A stretch of DNA of 64,000 bases from VYFG01 sp965203365 (GCA_965203365.1 OZ241878.1:3100001-3164000); one strand, 5' to 3'; shown: positions 1 to 8,772, numbered from the stretch's first letter. Numbers and translations are program-made. Notes: a model not told the origin generated them from the letters alone.

Positions 1-163
1 GGCCAAACCATATCTCGAAGCCCTGTTGCAGGACGGCATCCTGGCACTTTCCGCGGGCCCCACGGTGATCCGCCTGCTACCCCCTCTGGTGATCGAAGAG
101 GATGACATGAACACTGTGTGTGATACCCTGTGCGCCATCCTGGGCCAGGATGTCAACGATTGA
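1..163 (+). CDS. argD: Acetylornithine-type aminotransferase, C-terminal end (partial)
   Basis: The frame that begins at base 2 is open to a TGA at 161-163 and gives the last 53 residues of a protein. It contains GPTVIRLLPPLVIEEDD, which matches the C-terminus of class-III PLP aminotransferases of the ArgD type (acetylornithine or succinylornithine aminotransferase, arginine and lysine biosynthesis). The PLP-binding core lies outside the window. Related class-III aminotransferases share a similar tail, so the exact substrate is inferred. Confidence 0.75.
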   Translation, partial: AKPYLEALLQDGILALSAGPTVIRLLPPLVIEEDDMNTVCDTLCAILGQDVND

Positions 164-301
164 ATCGGCGTGCCGATTCTCACCTCGAAATGGAGTCGAT
201 ATATCGATATGACTAATGGATTAGGATGATATTCGTAGGCCATGCCCGCCATTAGGCGATGTTACCGGAGTTCGTGAGTAAACCCAACGATCAAATCTGA
301 A

Positions 302-481
302 ATGAAAAAACCTGCTGAAAATGATGACTTGGTGGAGCGCTTGCGTCAGGCAGCCCAGCGTCCCATGTCACCAGAAGAAAGAAGAGAACAACGCATATCC
401 TATATTCTTTCGGCGGTCGGAAGATTTGACGAAAAGACCAGAAAAGAGGTGGAAGCCGTGATTGATGAGTCCGGAAGATGA
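302..481 (+). CDS. Small antitoxin-like protein of a Fic locus
   Basis: This is a 59-residue ORF, too short for usual gene callers. It is charged and helical, with the central stretch PMSPEERREQRISYILSAVG. Small proteins with a similar MSPEER-EQR segment are common just upstream of Fic toxins in proteobacteria, where a helix of the antitoxin blocks the Fic active site. Its stop overlaps the start of the next reading frame (ATGA, 478-481), the coupling expected of an antitoxin-toxin pair. That next frame is a wrecked Fic gene, so this is probably an orphan antitoxin. The family assignment is from memory of the motif; the overlap is directly visible. Confidence 0.5.
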   Translation: MKKPAENDDLVERLRQAAQRPMSPEERREQRISYILSAVGRFDEKTRKEVEAVIDESGR

Positions 482-880
482 TTGTCTATGAACTGACAGG
501 GACAGAGGAAAATGATGAATATAAACGGCTAGAGTATTTCAACACTGATCGACAACTGCACTTTCTCGAATCGCTGGTCCATCTGGCAGTCAACTTTAAT
601 CGCACATTTCTTTCCCAGACATTAATCAAGGCTTTGAATTTTCATGCCATTGCGTGCCTGCTGCTACTTTGTCTTATGTGTCAAATCAGGAGGATGGTTG
701 AGCGGGAAGTGGATATTGCCCCAGTGACTAAAGCAGGAAAGGGGTAGGTATGTGAATGCGCTCAAAGAGGCCGATAGTGGGTATGCCAACCATCAATCAC
801 CAGATGAATTCCTTAATTCACTGTCCAACTTGATTCGCGGTCTGTTGAACAAGCAATTTTCAAATTCTGTCGTTTCTTGA
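478..880 (+). pseudogene. Fic/DOC-family toxin pseudogene lacking the catalytic core
   Basis: The N-terminal part (MIVYELTGTEENDEYKRLEY, then FLSQTLIKALNFHAIAC) matches the start of Fic-family proteins. Directly after HAIAC the sequence jumps to a segment resembling the region after the active site (LLLLC, then KSGGWLSG in another frame). A stop follows, then RYVNALKEADSGY and a C-terminus ending at 878-880. The HPFxxGNGR motif that defines Fic AMP-transferases is absent, so an internal deletion has removed it. At least one frameshift and one in-frame stop add to the damage. The nominal 89-residue ORF at 478-747 is only the part before the shift. Confidence 0.7.
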
Positions 881-1261
881 ATGCACCCGTGGAAACCAAA
901 TGAGGCAAGTGTCAAGCCGCGGAGTCAGCTGTTGGTTTTCCCCGGGAGGCAATGTTCAGGAGATAACCACCAATCTTGACATGGCCGGTACCTGACCAAG
1001 CCGATAAAGCGGCTAGCCGGAAGGGGGGGATATGATGATCATAGCAACCATATCCCAGCACCCCAAAGGCAACACTTACCGGGACCGATGATCCCCCCGA
1101 AGTGGTCATATTTTACATAGCAAGATGCCAAGGGGCACAATATTTCCACCATCACTGTAATCCATTGTGGAGTGGTGGTATAGGCCGCCATCATTCATGG
1201 GAGTTTGGAGGATATGGTTGCCATTGCTCTTTTCTACTGTTGGGCGAGAAAGAACCGACAC
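881..1261. other. Intergenic, no gene recognised
   Basis: About 380 bases between the dead Fic gene and the convergent AlbA_2-type gene. Short ORFs on both strands here show no recognisable protein pattern. No terminator with a U-run was seen. Confidence 0.5.
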
Positions 1262-3013
1262 TCATTCACATTCTCGGTCGGCAGTGACATACTCGATCAG
1301 TGTGGATCGGCCGACGATTTCGACGACCCGCACGCATAGCTCGGTCCCTTGCGCATCGGTCAATTGCAGTTTTTCGCCCGGGATGAAGTGAACCGGCTGC
1401 GGCTTGCCGTCGTCAATCGCGCTGTTCGATGCGTAGAGATAGGTTCGGTCATGGGCGTCGCGGATGGGATTGAGCCGGCCCTTCAATCCCGGAACATGGC
1501 CTGTCGCCTCTGGAAAAATCACGCTCCCACCGGTCGGCAGGGCATCTAGATTGATCGCCAGAGCCCGTTCGCTTGGTGTCCAGACCCGCTCCAGATGCGC
1601 GGCATGTCCAGATGCGGATGCGAACACGGTCATGGGGAGATGGGTCGTATGCAGATCGACTGCGGCTTCGCCTCGCGCGTCCGTGATGGCCTGTTTCCAG
1701 GTCTTGTTCGGAAACAATAGAAGCAGGTCGACACCTGACAAGGCCTGGCCAAGTGACCGCACTGAGATAACGGCGCGAGAGGGGCTCCATTCCGGTTTCG
1801 CCGCTGGAATGACAAGAAGCAACTCGGTATCGTCGACGACTGTGTACTCGGGATACTTCCCGCACAACCCCCATGTCTCGCGACGGATGATGGGGACGCC
1901 GTCGCCTCGACGCTCCATGTAGTATTCACTGTCTGTGCCACCCCGGGTCCCTCTGACGGGCATCCGCGCCAAAATGGAGGTCAGGGCTTCGTTACGGGTC
2001 GACTGTCGCAAGGCCATGCTTTCTTCTGTCAGGTTATTCGGCAGGGAACCGGGCGACTGGATTTCCATGCGATCATCGAACATGGACAGACGGATCCTGT
2101 TTCCCCTCATCGAGTAGTCGCGATGGACGACGGCGTTGACCAGCGCTTCGAACAGCGCCTTTTCACTGTACTGGGGCAGGTCCGAACGAGCCGGCTCCTT
2201 ACGCGCTGCGACCTGCATGTTTCTGACGGCAAAGGCCACCGCATCGGCGATCTGTTCGTTCAGCGGTCCCGTGATCTCTCGGGCATCGACCTGACCCGAT
2301 GTTCGGTCTCGACCATGGTATCGGGTCGCCGTGATGCAGGCGTGCGGAAGCCAATGTTCCGGATTTGGTGTACACAGCAACACGCCGGCGACCGTGGCAC
2401 GAAGCGTTCCTGTCTCATCGTCTGCCAGAAGTGCCAGTTTCTCGAGCGCCGTCTCGGGTTCGACTGCGCTTTCCGCACTGAGCAGCGGTTTCCAAAGCGC
2501 CTCGGTCAGTGTACCGAAACCAGTGCCTGGTATCGGTTGCTTGTCGAACCACACGAAGCGGGCCTGTGACCGCCGTTGCGTCAGGCGCAACCGCTCGTCG
2601 TCTGTCATGAGCTGCTTCGAAGCGCCTACACGGAGATAGCACCCACCCGGACTTTCATGCACGGAATCGCTCTGCGGGACTTCAGCCAGCAGTAGCAGCT
2701 TGCCGTCGGGCAACTCCTGATGAAACGTACGAATGCGAACGGGCGGCTTGATCGTATCGGTACTGACCTCGACGAGAAGGAAGTCCAGTTGGGTGATTTG
2801 CGAACGCGACATACCGATGACGCTGCCGTCGTCAGCCACACCGGCCAGCACCACGCCTCCGGCAGTATTGGCGAAGGCCGCAATTTCATCGGCCCAGTCA
2901 CCACGGACCGACGATCTCGGACGATCCCCAGCAAATCCCACCTGCTTGAATTCCCAGTGACTGTCCTCGCCTGCCCGCAACTGGCTTTCGATTTCCTCGA
3001 CGCGATAGTTCAT
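1262..3013 (-). CDS. AlbA_2 (Schlafen-type) ATP-binding protein
   Basis: A 583-residue protein with three parts. Residues about 10-130 form an AlbA_2/divergent-AAA (Schlafen-like) domain, with HWEFKQVG near the start and DEIAAFANTAGGVVLAGV. Residues about 280-390 carry a GHKL/HATPase_c_4-like module with ALFEALVNAVVHRDYS and RMEIQSPGSLP. The last 90 residues (SVIFPEATGHVPGLKGRLNP onward) form a beta-rich domain seen at the end of some related ATP-binding proteins. Members are usually annotated as transcriptional regulators or putative helicases, and some lie in defence islands; the true activity here is unknown. It stands alone, convergent with the broken Fic locus. Confidence 0.75.
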   Translation of the reverse strand: MNYRVEEIESQLRAGEDSHWEFKQVGFAGDRPRSSVRGDWADEIAAFANTAGGVVLAGVADDGSVIGMSRSQITQLDFLLVEVSTDTIKPPVRIRTFHQELPDGKLLLLAEVPQSDSVHESPGGCYLRVGASKQLMTDDERLRLTQRRSQARFVWFDKQPIPGTGFGTLTEALWKPLLSAESAVEPETALEKLALLADDETGTLRATVAGVLLCTPNPEHWLPHACITATRYHGRDRTSGQVDAREITGPLNEQIADAVAFAVRNMQVAARKEPARSDLPQYSEKALFEALVNAVVHRDYSMRGNRIRLSMFDDRMEIQSPGSLPNNLTEESMALRQSTRNEALTSILARMPVRGTRGGTDSEYYMERRGDGVPIIRRETWGLCGKYPEYTVVDDTELLLVIPAAKPEWSPSRAVISVRSLGQALSGVDLLLLFPNKTWKQAITDARGEAAVDLHTTHLPMTVFASASGHAAHLERVWTPSERALAINLDALPTGGSVIFPEATGHVPGLKGRLNPIRDAHDRTYLYASNSAIDDGKPQPVHFIPGEKLQLTDAQGTELCVRVVEIVGRSTLIEYVTADRECE

Positions 3014-3845
3014 GTCATGACCATGCCGACGACTCCAAGCGGTTGCCCGTTACCCGGCGGTTCAGCTCCCACCATGCCATGGCAGGTCATTGTCCGATGA
3101 CCGTGTCGCTCGGCTTCGCCAGCCTGACAACGCTGCTACCAGCCCGACCGATGCCCCTGGATGGCTGATTCCATTGCCGGATGGTGCCCCGGTCCCAAAG
3201 GTCCCATTGATGGTGGTTGATTTCTATTCAAATGGTCGTGTGATAATCCGGTCGATTCCGCTCTCGCACGATCAATCGATGGGGACATAGGGTCTCCCCG
3301 ATTTGTTCGTGCTGTCGGTTCAGGGCATGACCGCCCTGAACCATAGGGGTTCGAGCCCCATGTGGGCGCGGGACGAACTGGGAGACCGGTGGGTCTGGAA
3401 CCCAGGAAGTACTGACGCATAGCGAGTGGGCGGACAATGGGGTTGGATGCCCGTCGGAGGGGTATCCGATAGCGACGGTCCAGTCCAGTCCCCTCTGGCA
3501 GGTGGGCCTGATTCGGGCACGGGCGTATCTGGACAATCAGGGGATGTCGGTGTGTGATGGCCAGGGGGATTTCGGGGCCTTGCTGTAGCAGGCCTACGGT
3601 GTCGACGCCCAGCAACTGGTGCGACCCGATGCGGGTTGGTTCTGTTGTCAGGAACATTCTGAATTCACAATGCCAGTTTAATGACTTTCGGAAAACTATG
3701 GCATTATTCAAGTCTTGGGCTGTGGTATCGGAACAATTTGCCAATACTACCCGACATTTGATCAAGGGAGTAGCGGACGATACGACAGAAGCTGACGCGG
3801 GGATCTCATCCACCCACTCCGGATGATGAAGCCAAGCTACCGGCT
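3014..3845. other. 832-base gene-poor region
   Basis: No convincing gene. Several short ORFs exist on both strands but their translations are arginine- and proline-rich and match no family I know. The frame around 3490-3600 (LIRARAYLDNQG, then DGQGDFGALL and a stop) could be a worn gene fragment, but I cannot identify it. A strong hairpin is listed separately. The region separates two minus-strand genes. Confidence 0.4.
3317..3342. repeat. Perfect 10-bp inverted repeat (hairpin)
   Basis: GGTTCAGGGC at 3317-3326 pairs perfectly with GCCCTGAACC at 3333-3342 around a 6-base loop. A second, weaker hairpin (GGGG-TTCGAG-CCCC) follows at about 3346-3359. No T-run follows on either strand, so it does not look like a simple intrinsic terminator. 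It could be a structured RNA element or a REP-like repeat unit. Confidence 0.55.
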
Positions 3846-5045
3846 TCAGGTGGCCGCGAGTTCCTCTGTGATCACGGTGGCGATGAGGCCACAGTCCCAG
3901 TCGGTGAGTGCCAGTGGTATGCGCATGTCGCAGGTAGTAGACAGGATATGTCGGGTCTCGGGCACCGATTGAGTCTGAATGTATTCCCAGTGATGGCACT
4001 GACTGGTGTAGCCTACGGGCTCGTCGCGCCCGAACCACTTGATGGCCACACCCCGTGCGGTACAGCGGTCAGCCAGTCCCTGAATCTGCTCCGGGGTCAG
4101 GCCATCGATATGAAACTGGATAGAGCTGGCCACATACTCTTCCCCAGACGGCCGGGAGGGAACGAAAACGCCGTCGATGGCATTCAGATAGCTTTCAAGC
4201 TGCTTGTACAGCCGGTTCCATCGGGCACTTCGTTCCCGCATTTCCCTGAGTTGAGGCCGCAAGATGCAGGCCGCCAAGTTGGATAGGCGCAGGCTGTAGT
4301 TTGGCGTGACCTTCTTCCAGCGCTCAAATACTGTCCGGTGTGGTGCTGTCCGGTGCTGGGCATACAGCATATAGCTGCCAGAATACAGGATGGCCCGAGC
4401 GGCGATGTCCTCATCATCGGTGACAAGAAGCCCGCCCTCGCCGGAATTGATATGCTTGAAAGTCTGGGTGCTGAAACAGCCGACCGATCCGAATCGTCCA
4501 GTGTGCTGCCCATTCCAGCGGGCACCCATGGTGTGTGCGCAGTCCTCGACCAGCACGAGTCCGAGTGTGCGGCACATTGAAACTACCCGTTCCATATCCG
4601 CGATATGTCCCCGCATATGCGTCAACAGCAAGGTCTTTGCTCCCGACGAGTTGGCCTTTCTCTCCAGGTCATCGACATTGATCCGGTAGTCCTTGTCCAC
4701 TTCGACCAAGATCGCTTCAGCCCCCGCATGATGAATCGCACCCGGGACGGGTGCGAGATTGAATGCATTGACCAGGACTCGGTCTCCATGACCGACTCCG
4801 ATTGCTTTGAGCCCGAGGAAAATCGCTGAGCCTCCCGAATTCACCCCCACTGCGAATCGGCTGCCCACATAGTCTGCGAATTCTTCTTCCAGCAAAGCGG
4901 CATGAGGTTCAGTACTGGCGAATTCACCATAACGATGCAGCCGACCGGTCTGCATCAGTGCCACCGCCTGTTCAATCGATGCCTCGGGTAAGGGCCCCGG
5001 GTCGCTGAGGTCAGTCTCCAAGGTCTTCGGTGTGGGGTTCAGCAT
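3846..5045 (-). CDS. DegT/DnrJ/EryC1-family PLP aminotransferase
   Basis: A 399-residue fold-type I aminotransferase of the sugar or secondary-metabolite aminotransferase family. The likely PLP lysine is K197 in STQTFKHINSGEGG, and VEDCAH (D168) supplies the residue that binds the pyridine nitrogen. A glycine-serine patch near residue 70 (VNSGGSAIFLGL) would hold the phosphate. These enzymes usually aminate keto-sugars or cyclitols, but some act on other ketones. It is the last gene of a minus-strand run with the ureohydrolase and cupin, about 160 bases after the ureohydrolase. The substrate cannot be named from sequence. Confidence 0.8.
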   Translation of the reverse strand: MLNPTPKTLETDLSDPGPLPEASIEQAVALMQTGRLHRYGEFASTEPHAALLEEEFADYVGSRFAVGVNSGGSAIFLGLKAIGVGHGDRVLVNAFNLAPVPGAIHHAGAEAILVEVDKDYRINVDDLERKANSSGAKTLLLTHMRGHIADMERVVSMCRTLGLVLVEDCAHTMGARWNGQHTGRFGSVGCFSTQTFKHINSGEGGLLVTDDEDIAARAILYSGSYMLYAQHRTAPHRTVFERWKKVTPNYSLRLSNLAACILRPQLREMRERSARWNRLYKQLESYLNAIDGVFVPSRPSGEEYVASSIQFHIDGLTPEQIQGLADRCTARGVAIKWFGRDEPVGYTSQCHHWEYIQTQSVPETRHILSTTCDMRIPLALTDWDCGLIATVITEELAAT

Positions 5046-5206
5046 ATCGTTCTCCTGAAAGCAGACAGCAGGAGATCGGGAATAGACGCCCGACCCGGCT
5101 GTGGGCCTGTTAAGCGTGGGATTAGGACAGTTCAGTTATTCACCGGGGCGCTCACCGAGGGGAAGCCGATGAATCACCATCGGTCGCTGGCGAAGGCCTT
5201 CGGGTT
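5046..5206 (-). promoter_or_regulatory. Gap upstream of the DegT gene with small hairpin
   Basis: The 161 bases between the ureohydrolase stop and the DegT-family start contain, read on the minus strand, an imperfect set of hairpins including CCGATG...CATCGG. AGGAGA lies 7-8 bases before the DegT start codon and is a good ribosome binding site. The spacing leaves room for a separate promoter, so the DegT gene may not be strictly co-transcribed with the genes before it. Confidence 0.35.
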
Positions 5207-6208
5207 TCAGTTTTCATGCACTTGTTCCGCGATCAGGGTGATCATTTCAAACATCACGGCGACAGCGACGAGTGCCGTGATCTGGTTCGGAGAATCCCAT
5301 GTGGGCATGAGGCAGACCACATCGCCACCAATCACGTTGAGACCCCGTACCGCACGTATCACCGACATGACCTCGTTGATGCGCAGACCCTCAATCCCGG
5401 CCTCGATATTCGCAACGCCGGGTGCCACCGTGGGGTCCAGGCAGTCCAGATCAAAGGTGATGTACACGGGATTATCGCCAAGACGTTGACGGACGATTTG
5501 TATGGTTTCCTCGATGCCAATCTTGTGAAAACGTTCGATATCAATGACTTCATATCCCAGATGGTAGCTGGGTTCCAGCCAGTCCAAGGTGCGGGGATTG
5601 CCACGAATACCAATCTGCACACTGGTATGGGGGTCGACATGGCCGTCCCGGGTGAGATAACTGGCCCAATGAGCGGCCGATTTGCGAGCCCCGAAGAAAT
5701 GCTCAATATGTTCAAAGGCATCGGTATGGGCATCAAAGTGCAGCAGACTGACCGGACGACCATCGGTCAGTTTGGCTTTCGGGCCCGCGATGGCCTGAAG
5801 GATGCCACCCGTAATGGCATGATCCCCCCCGATGGAAACCGGTCGTGTCCCGGCTCGGTCCAGCCGACGAAAGAAGTCGGTCATCCGTTGGACGCTGGTT
5901 TCGTTATCGTTGAGCTCAGGCAGGGCCACATCCCCGAGATCATGGATGCGGGCCAGATTCCAGGGGTCGAGACCGAAGGCCTTGTGCACTCGCCGTCCCA
6001 AGGCGGAAACATTGCGGACCGCCCTGGGACCCAGGTGTTGATCGTGCAAGGTAGTTCCGTTGCCCGTACTGTGGGGTACGCCGACCAGGGCAATATCACA
6101 ATGGGTGGGATCGGGGTCGTGCGGACAACGAAACAAGGTGGGAACCCCCCACCAGAACAGCCCCTGGACCATGGTGTCGAGCCGACTTTGCTGGGCTTGG
6201 TCGGTCAT
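5207..6208 (-). CDS. Ureohydrolase (agmatinase/arginase family)
   Basis: A 333-residue binuclear manganese hydrolase. The metal ligands are in GGDH (127-130), DAHTD (159-163) and FDLDCLDP (252-259), the three signature motifs of the family, which hydrolyses guanidino groups and releases urea. Agmatinase is the default name, but guanidinobutyrase and related enzymes share these motifs. The start overlaps the end of the cupin gene by 4 bases, so the two are translationally coupled. A 2-ketoarginine-decarboxylase-like gene near 63 kb would form the precursor of guanidinobutyrate, a possible but distant metabolic partner. Confidence 0.8.
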   Translation of the reverse strand: MTDQAQQSRLDTMVQGLFWWGVPTLFRCPHDPDPTHCDIALVGVPHSTGNGTTLHDQHLGPRAVRNVSALGRRVHKAFGLDPWNLARIHDLGDVALPELNDNETSVQRMTDFFRRLDRAGTRPVSIGGDHAITGGILQAIAGPKAKLTDGRPVSLLHFDAHTDAFEHIEHFFGARKSAAHWASYLTRDGHVDPHTSVQIGIRGNPRTLDWLEPSYHLGYEVIDIERFHKIGIEETIQIVRQRLGDNPVYITFDLDCLDPTVAPGVANIEAGIEGLRINEVMSVIRAVRGLNVIGGDVVCLMPTWDSPNQITALVAVAVMFEMITLIAEQVHEN

Positions 6209-6609
6209 GATTCCTCCCCGGCCGCCGCTTCAGACGACCGGTCGGTAAAACTGTAGTCAATGCCGAGGAGCAAGCAGCCGTTCACTGTCCGGCTGTTATG
6301 CTCGCTGCCGGGGGGATAGACCACATAGTCTCCCGGGCCGAGCAAGGTGCCGTCGGATTCAATCAGGTCGCCTTCCAAGATGAGATACTCCTCACGTCGC
6401 TGGTGGATGTGATGAAGGGTTTCGGCGCCTGGTTGCATGCGAATCATGTAGGCTCCCTGACCCGACTCGCGGTCGTGACTGAGCATCAGGAGGCTCATGT
6501 TTTCCTGTACCGGTCCGTCGAAATCATAGACGCCAAAGGGGGTGGATGCAGTGCGGATAATGCGCCGCTGGGCATTGGCAGACACAGTGACTGTGGATGG
6601 GTTGGTCAT
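6205..6609 (-). CDS. Small single-domain cupin protein
   Basis: A 134-residue cupin. The first cupin motif is ETLHHIHQRREEYLILEG, giving the His, His and Glu metal ligands, and the second is GDYVVYPPGSEHNSRT with the final His. It is the first gene of a minus-strand unit and overlaps the ureohydrolase by 4 bases. Small cupins of this type act as metal-dependent isomerases, dioxygenases or ligand-binding helpers. The function here cannot be told from sequence. Confidence 0.75.
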   Translation of the reverse strand: MTNPSTVTVSANAQRRIIRTASTPFGVYDFDGPVQENMSLLMLSHDRESGQGAYMIRMQPGAETLHHIHQRREEYLILEGDLIESDGTLLGPGDYVVYPPGSEHNSRTVNGCLLLGIDYSFTDRSSEAAAGEES

Positions 6610-6790
6610 GATCTTAAAATTGGCACATGGTCGAGAAACAGGGTCTAGGCAAACAGACGATCATTATATCGGCTCCGGCGATGGTATCATGCCTCTATTC
6701 GTCATAGACCCCACCGAAACCTCCTATGAACTGCCGGCGTTGAACTGCCAGATCATTCCAATGGCCCCACTGCTTGGGTAACGTCACCCG
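6610..6790. promoter_or_regulatory. Divergent control region, cupin and MATE genes
   Basis: These 181 bases separate the divergent starts of the cupin-ureohydrolase unit and the MATE exporter gene, so promoters for both should lie here. A somewhat AT-rich patch (6605-6620, 6660-6672) sits closer to the cupin side. No clear operator palindrome was found. Confidence 0.4.
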
Positions 6791-8110
6791 GTGAACAGTT
6801 CCCCATCGCCGGTCAGTCACCGCACCGTTTGGACCCTGGCCGGACCCATCATCCTGGCGAATCTGTCCGTCCCTCTGGTGGGGGCGGTGGATACGGCCGT
6901 CGTCGGTCACCTGCCGGGGCCCCGGTATATCGGTGCCGTGGCCTTGGGAGCGATCATATTCACCTTCCTGTACTGGGGGTTCGGCTTCCTGAGAATGGGC
7001 ACCACTGGATTTGTGGCTCGCGCCCACGGGGCCAACGATCACAGTGCCATGGAACAGTTGATCTTGCGCGTTCTTTTCTTGGCTTTGGGTCTTGGATTCC
7101 TGGTCCTGCTGCTGAATCGGCCAGTGTTGGGTTTGGCATTCTGGTTGTTGGAAGGCACCATGGAGGTGGAAGTACTGGCCGAATCCTATGCCCGTATTCG
7201 AATCTGGAGTGCTCCCGCGACGCTTTGTGTGTATGTCTGCACGGGCGTTTTCATCGGGTTGCAGAAAACAGGCCATGTCCTGATCTTGCAACTGACGTTG
7301 AACTTGACGAATGTGCTATTGGACCTGGCCTTTGTGCCCGGACTGGGATTCGGAGTGGAGGGGGTGGCTTGGGCCACCTTGATTGCCGAGTATTCTGCAG
7401 CGGTGCTTGGCCTGAGGATGTTGTGGCCCTGGCTGATACCCGCGCTGCATCGGCCTGAATGGGCTGCCGTGCTGGCTCCGGGACCAGTGTTGGAACTGCT
7501 GAAAAGCAACGGACACCTGCTCATCCGTACCCTTTGTGTCGTGTTCGCCTTTTCCTGGTTCACCGCAAGGAGCGCCACATTGGGCGAGTTGGTCCTTGCA
7601 GCCAACAGCATCCTGATGCATTTGCAGACCTTCATGAGCTTTGGTCTTGATGGTTTCGCTCATGCGTCGGAAACCCTGACGGGTGAGGCCAGTGGAGCCC
7701 GAAGCCGTCGACGTTTCCGTCAGGCAGTTCACATCACCACGATCTGGGCCGGTATCGTGTCCGTGTTTTTCACGGTCCTTTACTGGGTTGCGGGACCTTG
7801 GATTTTGACATTGTTCAGCGATCAGGCGGATGTTCTGGCGCAGGCGCAAAAATACCTCCCCTGGCTGGTCCTTTTACCGGTGGTATCGGTCTGGAGCTTC
7901 CAGCTTGATGGCATTTTTATCGGCAGTGGGAACACCCTGGAGATGCGCAATACCATGGCGGTCTCGACAGCGTTCTTCGTCACGATGACCTGGTTGCTCA
8001 TTCCTTGGCTCGGAAATCATGGTTTGTTCCTGGCCTTGGTGCTGTTCATGATCGCCCGGGCGTTGACCATGTTGTACTTTTATCGTGTCACCCTGCCCGC
8101 ACCGACTTGA
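6791..8110 (+). CDS. MATE-family efflux transporter (DinF-like)
   Basis: A 439-residue, strongly hydrophobic protein with about twelve membrane segments in two similar halves. The start (VWTLAGPIILANLSVPLVGA, then VDTAVVGHL) is typical of the DinF branch of multidrug and toxic compound extrusion proteins, which use a sodium or proton gradient to export organic compounds. It begins with GTG. It is divergent from the cupin-ureohydrolase genes and convergent with the DMSP-lyase-like gene, so it may export a product of this group. Confidence 0.85.
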   Translation: MNSSPSPVSHRTVWTLAGPIILANLSVPLVGAVDTAVVGHLPGPRYIGAVALGAIIFTFLYWGFGFLRMGTTGFVARAHGANDHSAMEQLILRVLFLALGLGFLVLLLNRPVLGLAFWLLEGTMEVEVLAESYARIRIWSAPATLCVYVCTGVFIGLQKTGHVLILQLTLNLTNVLLDLAFVPGLGFGVEGVAWATLIAEYSAAVLGLRMLWPWLIPALHRPEWAAVLAPGPVLELLKSNGHLLIRTLCVVFAFSWFTARSATLGELVLAANSILMHLQTFMSFGLDGFAHASETLTGEASGARSRRRFRQAVHITTIWAGIVSVFFTVLYWVAGPWILTLFSDQADVLAQAQKYLPWLVLLPVVSVWSFQLDGIFIGSGNTLEMRNTMAVSTAFFVTMTWLLIPWLGNHGLFLALVLFMIARALTMLYFYRVTLPAPT

Positions 8111-8133
8111 TGCCTGCCGATTCCAGACTCTTC

Positions 8134-8772
8134 TCATCGGATCAGCTGCGCAAGCTGAATGGGCCCTGGTGATATCCAGAAACAGAAGGTAAGCAAAGGC
8201 GTTTGGCATGTCAGCATTTCGTGGGGCCACCATGGGGGATTATGGATGGGCTTTCCAGCCGGTCGCTCAGCCAGACATCCCTTACCTTGAGACCAAAGCG
8301 TATCGCCACCAAATGGGAAATAGACCTCCATGGCTTCGTGGTGGTGACGGGGATAGTGGCGATCGGGTCCAATCAACAAAAATGTGACGATCACCCGGTC
8401 ATGGGGGATCAAGGCATCGTAACCCAGCACATTGGTATATCCGTAGTTTGCCATGTACTCATCGCCCAACCTTTCCCGGTAGTGTTCCGTCTGGATCCAT
8501 CGCATCGACGGTTCCAGTTGTTCAAACGCGAGAGCGAGAGGCGCCATCGGACCGTTTTTCGCCAGACTCAATGCCGTGGTTAAGTGGCGACACCCCGGCA
8601 AACGACCGGGCGTTGGTATCAAATCCGGTAGCCGTGCACGCTGAACCTCGGTGCGGATCAACTGGAAGGCTTGTGCCAATTCAGGATAAGCCTTGGCCCG
8701 ACGGCCGAGAAATCGGTCGATTTCCCGGCACAGCCTGACAAAGGCATTCCGTACTCCATCTGCCTGCATCAT
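8134..8772 (-). CDS. DMSP-lyase-like cupin protein
   Basis: A 212-residue protein resembling the DddQ/DddL/DddW-type dimethylsulfoniopropionate lyases. The cupin core at 140-151 reads YPRHHHEAMEVY, giving H143, H145, E149 and Y151. A later His (WWPHEM, H184) completes the metal set, as in DddQ. Such enzymes cleave DMSP to dimethyl sulfide and acrylate. An N-terminal helical region of about 90 residues precedes the cupin, as in that family. No DMSP importer or acrylate genes adjoin it, so DMSP as substrate is an inference. Two ATGs in tandem (8772, 8769) could start it, and no clear ribosome binding site is seen. Confidence 0.65.
   Translation of the reverse strand: MMQADGVRNAFVRLCREIDRFLGRRAKAYPELAQAFQLIRTEVQRARLPDLIPTPGRLPGCRHLTTALSLAKNGPMAPLALAFEQLEPSMRWIQTEHYRERLGDEYMANYGYTNVLGYDALIPHDRVIVTFLLIGPDRHYPRHHHEAMEVYFPFGGDTLWSQGKGCLAERPAGKPIHNPPWWPHEMLTCQTPLLTFCFWISPGPIQLAQLIR

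Noticed and set aside
3345..3360. tRNA-like T-loop (GGTTCGAGCCCC)
   Set aside because: The arm is a short palindrome; no acceptor, D or anticodon arms fit around it.
3136..4038. 300-codon open frame on the minus strand
   Set aside because: It overlaps the 3' end of the DegT-family gene in another frame and gives a His/Pro/Arg-rich product; it looks like a shadow frame.
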